Origin: JAAFHS01 sp046049665
GTDB taxonomy: Bacteria; Pseudomonadota; Alphaproteobacteria; Rhodobacterales; Rhodobacteraceae
Reading direction: 5' to 3'
Length of the DNA: 40,490 bases
Assembly: GCA_046049665.1 (NCBI GenBank)
Contig: JBJOQW010000213.1
Span: 1 to 40,490 of the forward strand
A model generated the notes under the pieces. The model ran no database searches, was not told the origin of the DNA, and worked only from the letters and a program-made list of their open reading frames with translations. The position numbers were made by a program, and so were the translations under genes. This document shows positions 30,902 to 40,202 of the stretch, piece after piece. Positions within the stretch are counted from its first letter, which is position 1. The number at the start of each line of letters is the position of its first letter.

Positions 30902-32074
30902 ATGACATCCCTGCCTACCCTGATTGCCGCGCGCACCGGCATTGCGGCCTTTGCGGCCATGGGGATTGTCTGGGGCACCTTTGCCGCCGTGTTGCCTGAC
31001 CTCAAGACCATGCTCGGCGTGGATGAAACACGCCTTGGCCTTCTGATGTTCATGACACCGCTTGCTGCGGTTACCGCCATGCTTCTGGCCCCGCGCCTTG
31101 GTACGGCGATGGGTGGCGTCGCCCTGCCTGTCTCAGTCGCGCTTATGGCGCTGGCCTTCATGTTGCCCGGGCAGGCAAGTGCTCTGTGGATGTTCCCCCT
31201 TGCCATGATGTGCTGCGGTGCCGCCACGGGCCTGACGGACGTGCTGATGAACGCGCGCGTGGCCGCATTGGAAAACGAACGCGGATTGCACCTGATGAAC
31301 CTGACACATGCCGCTTATTCCTTTGGTTACGCGGGCGGCGCGATTGCCACGGGGGGAATGCGCAATGCGGGATGGTCACCGGCCTGGGTGATGGGCACGG
31401 CGGGGCTGATCGCGCTTGGCTTTGCTGTGCTTGCGGCCGAGAGGCAGGGGCGGATCACCGGGCTGGTCGTGCCAAAAGGTGAAAAGGCCGGGGGCCTTGG
31501 CTGGGTGCCCGTGATTGGCGGGGCCATGGTGCTGATCGCCTTCATGACCGAAAACGCAGCCGAGAATTGGTCGGCCCTGCACATTGAAAAGACGCTGGGC
31601 GGCAGCCCTGTGGAAGGATCGGCGGCCCCGGCAGCGCTGGCATTGACCATGGGCTTTGCGCGGCTGGTGGGCCAGGGCATTGTGGCACGCGTGAACCCGT
31701 TCTGGCTGATGCGCGCGGGCGCGGTGCTGGCCGCCATCGGCGCGCTGATTGCGGCGGTCGCATCATCGCCCGCCATGGCCTATGCCGGGTTCATCGTGAT
31801 GGGGATCGGGGCATCGGTCATTGCGCCCACGGCGTTTTCGCTTGTGGGCCGCTATGCCCAGCCAGCCGCACGGGCGCGCGCCGTGGCGCGGGCCACCTTG
31901 CTGGGCTATTTCGGCTATTTCTTCGGCCCGCCGACCCTGGGCTTTCTGGCGGGCACCTTCGGTTTGCGCGCGGCCTTTGTCTTTGCCGCCTGCGCCCTGA
32001 TGGGGATCATCCTTCTGGTGGCGGTGATGGCGCGTCAGCGTCCCGCCCAAACAGGCCCGTCATCGCCCGGCTGA
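30902..32074 (+). CDS. Major facilitator superfamily transporter
   Basis: A 390-residue MFS protein with about twelve membrane helices (for example GIAAFAAMGIVWGTFAAVLP and FIVMGIGASVIAPTAFSLVG). It resembles the YbjJ/fucose-permease-like group of small MFS carriers; the substrate cannot be told. ATG 30902 has GGAG 5 bases upstream; the open frame extends 132 bases further without a ribosome site. Its 3' end overlaps the convergent ycjF-like gene by 68 bases. Confidence 0.88.
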   Translation: MTSLPTLIAARTGIAAFAAMGIVWGTFAAVLPDLKTMLGVDETRLGLLMFMTPLAAVTAMLLAPRLGTAMGGVALPVSVALMALAFMLPGQASALWMFPLAMMCCGAATGLTDVLMNARVAALENERGLHLMNLTHAAYSFGYAGGAIATGGMRNAGWSPAWVMGTAGLIALGFAVLAAERQGRITGLVVPKGEKAGGLGWVPVIGGAMVLIAFMTENAAENWSALHIEKTLGGSPVEGSAAPAALALTMGFARLVGQGIVARVNPFWLMRAGAVLAAIGALIAAVASSPAMAYAGFIVMGIGASVIAPTAFSLVGRYAQPAARARAVARATLLGYFGYFFGPPTLGFLAGTFGLRAAFVFAACALMGIILLVAVMARQRPAQTGPSSPG

Positions 32075-33020
32075 CAAGGTTGGTCACTTTCGGTTTCGGC
32101 AAGGCCACGAACGGCATGGGGCGGCACACCTCCATCGCGGCTACGCCAACACGCGCTGTCAGCGCCCCGTTCACCACCCCCTCGCCGAAACGGCGCGACA
32201 GTTTGGAGATAAGCCCACCCCCGGCAACGGACCCGATCAGATCATCGGTCAATGCCACCGCCCCCGTGGCCACCAGATGGCCAAACACCCGCCGCATCAA
32301 CCGCCAACTGCCAAGCGTCCCTGCCCGCCCGCCATAAATCTCGGCAATGCGCCGCACCATCCGCAGGTTGGCAAACAGGGCCATGGCCACATCGGCAAGG
32401 GCCATGGGCACAAGCGCTGTCACCATGGCCACACGGCGCGCCGCGGCCTCGATCTCGCGCCGGGCGGTCTGGTCAAGGTCGGCCAGCAGATCGGTTTCGG
32501 CCATGGTAAGCAGCGCATCGGCATCCATCACATCCGCTTGCCTTTCAGCAAGCCGCGCCCGGCCCCAAGCGGTTTCTGGGCGCGACGCGTAAAGCCGCGC
32601 CAGATCGGCCACCACGGCGCGGGCGGCTGACAGGTCAGCCTTGGCGGCAATCGCGCGGTCGCGCAGCGTATCAAGGCGGCGCAAGCGAACGAAGGCCGCG
32701 AATTCACGGACAGACAGGATCAGGGCGGCCAGAATAGCAACCGCCAGCAAAGCCAAGGCCACGCTGCCAAGGATCGCGTTGCGCGCCAAAAGGCCCGTGA
32801 CAAAATCCCAAAGGGCGACGGACAGGATAAAGCTGAACAGCGCGGCAAAAGCCCAAAGTGCAAATCGCGTCGTGGCCGAGCCTCGGCTTGTGGCAATAGC
32901 TGCGACGGTTTGCATTTGTGTCGGCAGGGTGTCGGGCACAGGTGCGGCAAGGCCGGGGTCAACATCACCGTCCAGGGTAATCAGCGCGGGGCGGCGCAGG
33001 GGGGCGGGGTCATCAGCCAT
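32007..33020 (-). CDS. YcjF/TIGR01620-like membrane protein (DUF697)
   Basis: A 337-residue inner-membrane protein of the YcjF type: two adjacent membrane helices (about residues 55-110, ALFSFILSVALWDFV and LLAVAILAALILSV) and a C-terminal DUF697 region with membrane-like segments (TALVPMALADVAMALFANL, LVATGAVALTDDLIGSVAGG). It follows a YcjX-like P-loop gene, the same pairing as ycjXF in enterobacteria, which is part of the envelope stress response there. Starts ATG 33020 or GTG 33041 are both without a clear ribosome site. The 3' end overlaps the MFS gene by 68 bases on the other strand. Confidence 0.85.
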   Translation of the reverse strand: MADDPAPLRRPALITLDGDVDPGLAAPVPDTLPTQMQTVAAIATSRGSATTRFALWAFAALFSFILSVALWDFVTGLLARNAILGSVALALLAVAILAALILSVREFAAFVRLRRLDTLRDRAIAAKADLSAARAVVADLARLYASRPETAWGRARLAERQADVMDADALLTMAETDLLADLDQTARREIEAAARRVAMVTALVPMALADVAMALFANLRMVRRIAEIYGGRAGTLGSWRLMRRVFGHLVATGAVALTDDLIGSVAGGGLISKLSRRFGEGVVNGALTARVGVAAMEVCRPMPFVALPKPKVTNLVSRAMTGLFGRDADAPSPPPEG

Positions 33021-33101
33021 GGCGATATGTTCGAAAAACACAATTACTGGACAAAGATTGCGTGACCAAGATCCCTTTCGCGTCTGATTTCTGCAATCTG
33101 T

Positions 33102-34499
33102 TCACAGCATATCCCCGATCAGAAACTGCGCTGCACGGTCCAGCCGGATATGGGGTGGCCCTTCACCCGGCGCGCGGCTGCTGCGCGCAGGCGCAAAGGC
33201 CATCAGCGCGAATTCGGCATCCAGCCAGGCAGCCGCCCCCTCGCGCGCGGGCGACAGCAGGCGCGCAGGGTCGGCGGGCAATTCGCCTGCATACATCGCT
33301 GCCTGCTGGCCGGTTGACAGCAAACGCCCGCGCACCGCCTCCAGCACCTCATCCCCGCGCCTGACAGTTTCCTCAACCGTCGCGCGGTATGAGGCAATCG
33401 ACATCGCCTCCGTCTCGGCCCCCGCGAAATCAGCCCGCGCCTTGGCCTCGGTCAGCAAGGCCGTGGTGATGGCTGTCAGGCGCGGATGCTGGCTGTGGTG
33501 CAGATGATCCGCCTTGGTGGCCGCAAACAGGATCCGCTCCACATGCTTGCCCCCCAACAGTGCCGTCAGCCAGCCATTGCGCCCCGGGCGGAACACGCCC
33601 AGCACATCGGCCATGGTGCGGCGCAAATCCTCCAGCGCCTGCGGGCCACGGTGGATGGCATCCAGCACATCCACCAGCACCACCTGCCGGTCAATCCGCG
33701 CGAAATGCGTGCGAAAGAACGGCTGCACCACGCGCGACTTATAGCCTTCAAACCGCCGCTCCATTTCCGTCCACAGGCTGCGACGGCCCGTGGTGGCCGG
33801 GGTGGGCAAAGGCGCAAAGGTCAGCACGGGCGAGCCTGCCAGATCACCGGGCAACAAGAACCGCCCCGGCGTGCAATCGGAATATCCCGCCGCACGCGCA
33901 GCCTGCAGATAGCCGGTGAAAGACGACGCCAGCGCCTTGGCGCGGGTTTCGTCAAAGGGCAGCGCGCCGTCTTCGGCACGGGTGGTGGCCATGAAATCGG
34001 CAGCCTGCGCGCGGTGGGCAAGGCGCGACAGCACCTCTTCCGACCATTGCGCATAAGTCTTGTCGAGCAGCCCCAGATCAAGCAGCCATTCACCGGGATA
34101 GTCAATGATATCAACGTGCAAGGTGCGTGTGCCTTGCAGGGCGGCAAGCAGCCCCGAGGGCGCCACCCGGAAGGAAAGCCGCAGTTCCGACACGGCACGC
34201 GTGGATGCGGGCCAGCGCGGATCATCGCCCGTCAACGCCGCCAGATGGCCTTCGTAATCAAAGCGCGGCAGGGTCAGATCGGGCTGGGGTTGCAGGAACG
34301 CCGCCTCAATCCGCGCGGCCGCCGTCAGTTGCGGCATGCGCCCCCGGTGCAAAAGATTGGCCACCAGCCCGGTGATGAACACCGTCTTGCCTGCACGCGA
34401 AAGGCCGGTCACGCCCAGCCGGATGACCGGGTCGGTGAAAAGGCCCGATACATTGGCCACCACCCCCCCTACCCTGTCTGTAATGGCCTGAAAGACCAC
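33102..34499 (-). CDS. YcjX-like P-loop NTPase (DUF463)
   Basis: A 465-residue YcjX/DUF463 family NTPase. The P-loop is TGLSRAGKTVF (31-41), followed by RFDYEGHLAAL and HVDIIDYPGEWLLDLGLL, a Walker B-like DxPG region as in dynamin/Ras-like GTPases, and VLVDVLDAIHRG. GTG 34499 is used as start, with GAGGGGG upstream. It is paired with the YcjF-like gene 81 bases downstream, so the two probably act together at the inner membrane. Confidence 0.88.
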   Translation of the reverse strand: MVFQAITDRVGGVVANVSGLFTDPVIRLGVTGLSRAGKTVFITGLVANLLHRGRMPQLTAAARIEAAFLQPQPDLTLPRFDYEGHLAALTGDDPRWPASTRAVSELRLSFRVAPSGLLAALQGTRTLHVDIIDYPGEWLLDLGLLDKTYAQWSEEVLSRLAHRAQAADFMATTRAEDGALPFDETRAKALASSFTGYLQAARAAGYSDCTPGRFLLPGDLAGSPVLTFAPLPTPATTGRRSLWTEMERRFEGYKSRVVQPFFRTHFARIDRQVVLVDVLDAIHRGPQALEDLRRTMADVLGVFRPGRNGWLTALLGGKHVERILFAATKADHLHHSQHPRLTAITTALLTEAKARADFAGAETEAMSIASYRATVEETVRRGDEVLEAVRGRLLSTGQQAAMYAGELPADPARLLSPAREGAAAWLDAEFALMAFAPARSSRAPGEGPPHIRLDRAAQFLIGDML

Positions 34500-34537
34500 A
34501 CCGCCCCCTCTGTTGCCTTTAACCCGCGACTACGGGC

Positions 34538-36688
34538 TTATCTTTGCCATCCGGACTGCACAAGATAGCGCACCCCAAGGTCGGCATCCGGCCCGCTGGT
34601 TGCAAGGGTCCCCTGCAAGATCAGCTTGTGCACGGCACACAGATCAGCCGGGCTGGCCAGAAAAGGATCACTGAAGGCAGTCAGCATGGCTGTGGCATTT
34701 TCCGATGCATCGATCGCCGCCATGGCAGCACTGCCAAGCGCCTGCCGGGCAATGCCAGCATCCGCGTCGGTCATCGCATCAAACGGGGCATCCTGCACTT
34801 CAACAATCGTGGCGGCCGCACGTTCGATCAGCAGGTCAGTGCGGTCTTTCTCTGCCCAATCAGCAATGGCCGACAAGATCAGACGTCGCTCTTGCCCCAC
34901 CTCAAGCGTGCCATCCAGGAACGGGCCGCATAGTTCAACTGGCAAGCCCTCTGCAATCCGCAAAAGCCCCGCAAGGTAATTGCGCTGCACATCCACTGGC
35001 AAACGCCGCATGCCCAGGCGGGCCTCGGCCTCACCGAACAGGGCAATGTATTCTGCGGCCATGCGGCCAACGGTTTCAGGATTGCCCGGGGTCACCCCCA
35101 TTTCAAAGTGCACCCGCGCGATTTCTGTCGCGGCCCGGTTGCGCACTTCGGCGTTATCAAACAATGCCGCGATATATTGTTCAAACGCCTCGGCCACCGC
35201 CGGAGGTGCCAGTCCGCGCGCAGCAATCGTCTCCATCATCGTGGCGCGCGCGGCGGGGTCTTCCAGCAGGTTCTGCACTGCCGTGATGACATCATCAGGC
35301 GGATCGACATTGTAGTTGACTGATGAATCATCAAAGGCCGGGTCAGTGTAGGAATTGCCGGCGATCTTGTCGTCATCATATTCCGTTGTAACGGCAATCT
35401 CGGATTTGCTGATGGCCACCTCTGCCAGTTTTTCAGCCTCGGGCGCGGCGGGCAGACCCAGATCAGCATCGCTTATGCCCGCTGGTGGTGTATCATAGGA
35501 AGCAGCCTTGGCACGCTCTGCCAAAGGCGGCGCGATCACCGGATTGCCTGCAATCTTGTCATTGTCATCAATTGTCGGCTGGGCTAGCGCGGCCTTGCTG
35601 ATCTCTGTGTCGGTTTTGGTGACGTCAGCTGCGGGTTGGCCCATGTCGGCATCAACCACCGGATCAGGCAGGGTCGATGGCTGTTTCTGCCGCGGCAGCA
35701 GTGGTGGTTCAACATAGGGGTTGCCCGCAATCTTGTCGTTATCCTCGACCGAGGTCACAGCCTGCGCAGCCTTGCTGACCTGCAGATCAGCTTGCTTTGC
35801 ACTGTCTGCGGCAGGCTGGCCAAATGCAGCGGGATCCGTCCCCTCGGCCAGCTCTGACGGGTATTTCTGCCGTTCGGTCAAAGGACCAGAACCCGTGTCT
35901 TCACCATTCCCGGCAATCTTGTCTTCATCATAGTTTGACACGCCCCCTGCCGCATATGACACAGCCAGATCGGCAGACTTGAAGAGCGGCAGGTCGCTTC
36001 GGATGCCAAGATCGGCATCGCTCATGCTGGCGGTCATGACCGAAGCAGCCTTCTGCCGGTCTGATAGGGGCAGCGGGGGCGGTTCGTTCCCATCAACCTT
36101 GTCTTCATCATAGATTGACGGGCGGGCATCGGCATGACGCACCGACACATCCGCATCCTTTGGCGCTTCAGGGGATGCGGGCAGGCCAAGCTCTGCCTCT
36201 GAAACAGCCTCGGGCAATTGGCCCGGGGCCTTTTGCCGATCTGCCAAGGGCGCGAAGGTTTCCGGGTTTCCGTCGATCTTGTCGGTATCATAGGTGGTAA
36301 TCCGGCCAGCCGCAGCTACCGAAACCTCAGCCACCGCAAGCTTTTCACCATCCGGACCTGTGCCAAGCTCGGCAGGCGTTGGGGCAATGTCCGGGGTCCG
36401 GCCTGGGGCCTTGGTGCGTTCTGTCAGGGGCTGGCTGACGGGTGCGTTTCCGGCAATCTTGTCGGGATCAAAGTCCGACGGGTTGCTATCGGCTGCCTTT
36501 GAGGCGACCAGATTGCCGACCTTGGGTTCGACGGGATCAATGGGCAGGCCAAAGGCTTCGGCTGAAATCCCGGCCTGTGGCAGGTCTTGTGCGGCCTTTT
36601 GCACCTCGGGCAGGCCGCCCTGTGCCGCCGCTGCACCAGACCAGCCGGACAGTGCAAGAACGGACATAAGATTGGAAAGCACACGCAT
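34538..36688 (-). CDS. Exported repeat protein with seven DxDK(I/V)xGN motifs, function unknown
   Basis: A 716-residue protein with a signal peptide (MRVLSNLMSVLALSGWSGAAAAQ). Residues 74-445 hold seven copies of D-x-D-K-(I/V)-(A/D)-G-N at residues 74, 134, 194, 254, 316, 375 and 438, a period of 59-63 residues. Between them each unit has P-L-x-x-R-x-K-x-P and a D-A-D-L-G-x-P-A-like motif. Residues about 460-716 form an Ala-rich helical domain with two widely spaced Cys (ELCGPF, ADLCAVH). I know no family with this layout; the acidic D-x-D could bind a cation. ATG 36688 is used; ATG 36667 (MSVLALSG) is an alternative. It is divergent from truA. Confidence 0.8.
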   Translation of the reverse strand: MRVLSNLMSVLALSGWSGAAAAQGGLPEVQKAAQDLPQAGISAEAFGLPIDPVEPKVGNLVASKAADSNPSDFDPDKIAGNAPVSQPLTERTKAPGRTPDIAPTPAELGTGPDGEKLAVAEVSVAAAGRITTYDTDKIDGNPETFAPLADRQKAPGQLPEAVSEAELGLPASPEAPKDADVSVRHADARPSIYDEDKVDGNEPPPLPLSDRQKAASVMTASMSDADLGIRSDLPLFKSADLAVSYAAGGVSNYDEDKIAGNGEDTGSGPLTERQKYPSELAEGTDPAAFGQPAADSAKQADLQVSKAAQAVTSVEDNDKIAGNPYVEPPLLPRQKQPSTLPDPVVDADMGQPAADVTKTDTEISKAALAQPTIDDNDKIAGNPVIAPPLAERAKAASYDTPPAGISDADLGLPAAPEAEKLAEVAISKSEIAVTTEYDDDKIAGNSYTDPAFDDSSVNYNVDPPDDVITAVQNLLEDPAARATMMETIAARGLAPPAVAEAFEQYIAALFDNAEVRNRAATEIARVHFEMGVTPGNPETVGRMAAEYIALFGEAEARLGMRRLPVDVQRNYLAGLLRIAEGLPVELCGPFLDGTLEVGQERRLILSAIADWAEKDRTDLLIERAAATIVEVQDAPFDAMTDADAGIARQALGSAAMAAIDASENATAMLTAFSDPFLASPADLCAVHKLILQGTLATSGPDADLGVRYLVQSGWQR
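35354..36469 (-). repeat. Seven-unit protein-level tandem repeat (about 180 bp period)
   Basis: The stretch codes for the seven DxDK(I/V)xGN motifs of the exported protein. On the plus strand most units show a form of TTGCCxGCAATCTTGTC, for example at 35356, 35545, 35727, 35908 and 36450. DNA between motifs has diverged, so the array is old rather than a recent expansion. Confidence 0.85.
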
Positions 36689-36774
36689 ATCAGCCACCGT
36701 CAAACCGTCATGGCAAAGAATGACCACAGCATTGCCCCCTTGGCCAGAGGCTTTGGTTGCGCTAGGCCGGGTTT

Positions 36775-37554
36775 ATGCCACGTTACGCACTTTTGATCGA
36801 TTATGACGGCGGGCCTTTTGCGGGCTGGCAACGGCAATCGCACTTGCCTTCGGTGCAAGGCGCGATCGAGGCTGCTTTGGCGCGGCTGACACCGGGTGAC
36901 TATGTGGTGACAGGTGCCGGGCGCACAGATGCAGGCGTGCATGCGACTGGCCAGGTGGCGCATGTGGACATTCCGCGTGATTGGGATGTGGTGCGCCTGA
37001 TGGGGGCGATCAATGCACATCTGCGTCCGCAGCCGGTGGCCGTGCTGCAGGTGGCGCAAGTGGCGGATGATTTTCACGCGCGGTTTTCAGCGCGCGAGCG
37101 GCGCTATCTGTTTCGCCTGCAGGGCCGCCGCGCGCCTGCAACGCATGACAAGGGGCGCGTCTGGCAGTTGGGGCACGCACTTGATCTAGCGGCAATGCAG
37201 GCGGGTGCGGCACATCTGATCGGCAAGCATGATTTCACGACCTTCCGGTCAGCCTTTTGCCAGGCAAACAGCCCGGTCAAGACGCTGGATGAAATCACCA
37301 TCACCGAAAGCGCCGTTCCCGGTGGCACCGAATACCGTTTCACGCTGCGCGCGCGCAGTTTTCTGCACAATCAGGTGCGGTCGATCGTGGGCACATTGGA
37401 ACGCGTGGGCGCTGGCCAGTGGCAGCCGGATGATGTGAAAGTGGCGCTTGAGGCGCGGGATCGGCAGGCCTGCGGGCCGGTCTGCCCGCCGCAGGGGCTG
37501 TATCTGACGGGCGTTGGTTACCCGGATGATCCGTTCGCCTTGACCGTCGTCTAG
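36775..37554 (+). CDS. truA: tRNA pseudouridine(38-40) synthase TruA
   Basis: A 259-residue TruA that makes pseudouridine at positions 38-40 of the tRNA anticodon arm. The catalytic Asp is D52 in GAGRTDAGVHATGQ (47-60). Other family blocks seen are LLIDYDGGPFAGWQRQ, HLIGKHDFTTFRSAFCQ and FTLRARSFLHNQVRSIVGTL. The length is normal. The gene is a single unit, divergent from the repeat protein gene and convergent with the next one. Confidence 0.96.
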   Translation: MPRYALLIDYDGGPFAGWQRQSHLPSVQGAIEAALARLTPGDYVVTGAGRTDAGVHATGQVAHVDIPRDWDVVRLMGAINAHLRPQPVAVLQVAQVADDFHARFSARERRYLFRLQGRRAPATHDKGRVWQLGHALDLAAMQAGAAHLIGKHDFTTFRSAFCQANSPVKTLDEITITESAVPGGTEYRFTLRARSFLHNQVRSIVGTLERVGAGQWQPDDVKVALEARDRQACGPVCPPQGLYLTGVGYPDDPFALTVV

Positions 37555-37662
37555 CGGGGGGCGCTTGTCGTGCCCTGTCGGGCATTCCGCGCTGTGCAGC
37601 CGCACGCCTTGTCGCGAAGAAAGCGCATCAGCGCTTGATGAGCGCCCGGTTGCAGAAAACCG

Positions 37663-38181
37663 CTACCTGTTGCAGGCGGCACTTTGCATGATGTCGCCTG
37701 GCTGTGCCGTGATCCAGTCTGATCCCGTCAGCGTGCCATCAGCCGCAAGCGCCGCGCCATCGACCAGATCGGCATGGCGCCCGCCTGCGCAATCAAACGC
37801 AATCGGCACGCGCTGCGTGCCCACCCAGCGTTCGACAAAGATCAGGTCCGCCTGCCGGAACGCCGGGTTCTGATCCGACATGCGCAGGCTTGTGCCATCC
37901 AGCGCCATGTAGCGCGATGTCACCGGGAAAAGGTATGTCCATGGCCGAAGCAGTGATCTGTCCTCGGGCACCAGAATGATCTCGACCACATCGGGCAAAT
38001 CGGCGGTTGACCGGGTAAACCACGTGTATTCGTTCCAGACCGAGAATGCGAGCATCGCCGCACCTATCGTGGCCGGCAGGCCCCAGCGTGGCAGGCGGTC
38101 TTTCAGCACCAGTTTCAGGATCATGTAGCACCCTGCGGCGCCAACCCCGATCACGAACATGGCCACAAAATCAAACACCAT
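37663..38181 (-). CDS. Small membrane protein of unknown function
   Basis: A 172-residue protein with two N-terminal membrane helices (about 1-24, MVFDFVAMFVIGVGAAGCYMI, and 35-50, LPATIGAAMLAFSVW), then a soluble domain, probably periplasmic, with two cysteines (FDCAGG, SAACNR at the end). I recognise no named family. ATG 38181 has GGAAGG 11 bases upstream; GTG 38193 lies too near it. It follows the symporter gene after a strong terminator. Confidence 0.7.
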   Translation of the reverse strand: MVFDFVAMFVIGVGAAGCYMILKLVLKDRLPRWGLPATIGAAMLAFSVWNEYTWFTRSTADLPDVVEIILVPEDRSLLRPWTYLFPVTSRYMALDGTSLRMSDQNPAFRQADLIFVERWVGTQRVPIAFDCAGGRHADLVDGAALAADGTLTGSDWITAQPGDIMQSAACNR

Positions 38182-38202
38182 CGCGCGGGGCACCTTCCAG
38201 AT

Positions 38203-38242
38203 AAAAGAATACGCCCCCGATCATGTCATGACCGGGGGCGTA
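38203..38242 (-). terminator. Intrinsic terminator of the symporter operon
   Basis: TACGCCCCCG (38210-38219) and CGGGGGCGTA (38233-38242) pair perfectly; inside, TCATG and CATGA extend the stem. On the transcribed strand ATTCTTTTAT follows. It starts 9 bases past the symporter stop. Confidence 0.85.
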
Positions 38243-38250
38243 CAGTTTAC

Positions 38251-40197
38251 TTAGTGTGCAACAGCCTTGCCAGCACCTTTCGGCACGCGGATCGACTGGA
38301 TCAGGTCCTGCACGTCTTTCGGCGGCTCTTTCGTCATCATCGAGACGATGTAAGCCACGGCAAAGTTCAGCAGTGCACCCACCGGACCGAACGCGGCTGG
38401 CGAGATACCGAACCAATGCGCGTCAGCCGTGTTTGGCAGCCAGTTGGTGCCGGGGATGAAGAACCAGCCAAGGTACATGAAGATGTACACTGACGTGGCA
38501 ATCAGACCCACGATCATACCGGCAATCGCGCCTTCCTTGGTCACACGGGTTGAGAAAATCCCCATCATCAAGACCGGGAAGATCGTCGCTGCCGCCAGAC
38601 CGAAGGCCAGCGCCACCACCTGTGCTGCAAAGCCGGGTGGGTTCAGACCCAGCCATGTCGCCAGCGCAATGGCAAAGGCCATCGAGATGCGGGCGGCAAG
38701 CAGTTCACCCTTTTCGCTGATGTCAGGGCGCAGGACGCCTTTGATCAGGTCATGGCTGATGGCCGACGAGATGGCCAGCAGAAGGCCAGCCGCCGTGGAC
38801 AGTGCCGCTGCAAGGCCGCCAGCGGCAACCAGAGCAATGACCCAGCCGGGAAGCTTGGCGATTTCAGGGTTTGCCAGCACCATGATGTCGTTGTTCACGG
38901 TGGTCAGCTCGTTGCCGACGATGCCCTGTTCGGCCAGCGTCTTGCCGTTCAGCGTTGCTTCGGCCAATGCGGCGTCAACAGCCGCCTGTGCCGTAACAAT
39001 CGCAGCTTCCAGCGGTGCCTTGTCGGCATCCGCTGCAGCATCTGTCAGTGCCTTTTGGGCGGTCGCCAGTGCCTTGCCAGCATCAGCCAGCGCCTTTGGT
39101 TCGTTGAAGTACTGGATCAGCCCATCGCCGTTCTTGTCCGAGAACGCCAGCAGACCGGTCTTTTCCCAGTTACGGATCCAGGCCAGTTCCGGGTTGCTGT
39201 CGATTTCGGCAATCGACAGTGCCGGGGCACTGAACGTCTCGCCAGCAACAGCACCAGGCCAGAAGGTGGTCGTGATGTTCAGACGCGCCATCGAACCCAC
39301 AGCAGGAGCCACGGTGTACAGCAGTGCGATGAACACAAGCGCCCAACCAGCCGACGAACGCGCGTCAGATACCTTTGGCACCGTGAAGAAGCGGATAATC
39401 ACATGCGGCAGACCTGCCGTACCAATCATCAGCGACATGGTGACAAGGAACATGTTCAGCATGTTCGTGGTGTCAGCCGTGTAGGCGGTAAAGCCCAGAT
39501 CCGTCACAACCTGATCCAGCTTGTCCAGGAAGTAGGTTTCGCCACCGCCGGGTGCATAGCCACCGATCAGGCCCAACTGCGGCAGGAAATTGCCCGTCAG
39601 GTTCAACGAGATGAAGATCGCCGGAATGGTGTAGGCGATGATCAGCACGATGTACTGGGCAACCTGCGTGTAGGTGATGCCCTTCATGCCGCCGAACACG
39701 GCATAAGCGAACACTACGGCAGAACCGATCAAGAGGCCGGTTGTAGTTGACACTTCAAGGAAGCGGGCAAAGGTCACGCCCACGCCCACCATCTGCCCGA
39801 TCACGTATGTGACCGAAATCACGATCAAGCAGACCACAGCCACCATGCGGGCGGTCGTGGAATAGAAGCGGTCGCCCACGAATTCCGGCACGGTGAACTT
39901 GCCGAACTTGCGCAGATATGGTGCCAGAAGAAGTGCCAGCAGCACATAGCCGCCGGTCCAGCCCATCAGGAAGACCGAGTTGTTGTAACCGCCAAAGGCG
40001 ATCAGACCCGCCATCGAGATGAACGATGCTGCCGACATCCAGTCAGCCGCGGTCGCCATGCCGTTGACCACTGGGCCAACGCCCTGACCAGCGGCATAGA
40101 ATTCCGCCGTTGAAGAAGCGCGCGCCCAGAAGGCAATGCCGAAATACAGCGCAAAGGATGCGCCGATGACCAGAAGGTTAAGGGTAAACTGATCCAT
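38251..40197 (-). CDS. Sodium:solute symporter, large subunit (VC_2705/ActP type)
   Basis: A 648-residue SSS-family symporter of the group found with a DUF4212 partner; relatives include acetate/pyruvate permeases. Membrane helices fill residues 5-305 and 450-640, with the core text ATAADWMSAASFISMAG and FGGMKGITYTQVAQYIVLI. Between about 305 and 450 there is a soluble insertion with an EF-hand-like loop DKNGDGLIQYFN (354-365) and a long Ala-rich helix (370-425, likely coiled coil). The partner gene ends 5 bases before its start. A strong terminator follows. The substrate is inferred as a small monocarboxylate. Confidence 0.9.
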   Translation of the reverse strand: MDQFTLNLLVIGASFALYFGIAFWARASSTAEFYAAGQGVGPVVNGMATAADWMSAASFISMAGLIAFGGYNNSVFLMGWTGGYVLLALLLAPYLRKFGKFTVPEFVGDRFYSTTARMVAVVCLIVISVTYVIGQMVGVGVTFARFLEVSTTTGLLIGSAVVFAYAVFGGMKGITYTQVAQYIVLIIAYTIPAIFISLNLTGNFLPQLGLIGGYAPGGGETYFLDKLDQVVTDLGFTAYTADTTNMLNMFLVTMSLMIGTAGLPHVIIRFFTVPKVSDARSSAGWALVFIALLYTVAPAVGSMARLNITTTFWPGAVAGETFSAPALSIAEIDSNPELAWIRNWEKTGLLAFSDKNGDGLIQYFNEPKALADAGKALATAQKALTDAAADADKAPLEAAIVTAQAAVDAALAEATLNGKTLAEQGIVGNELTTVNNDIMVLANPEIAKLPGWVIALVAAGGLAAALSTAAGLLLAISSAISHDLIKGVLRPDISEKGELLAARISMAFAIALATWLGLNPPGFAAQVVALAFGLAAATIFPVLMMGIFSTRVTKEGAIAGMIVGLIATSVYIFMYLGWFFIPGTNWLPNTADAHWFGISPAAFGPVGALLNFAVAYIVSMMTKEPPKDVQDLIQSIRVPKGAGKAVAH

Positions 40198-40202
40198 GAA
40201 GC

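Noticed and set aside
37571..37584. TGCCC/GGGCA hairpin after truA as terminator
   Set aside because: Only 5 bp with no T-run; too weak to call.
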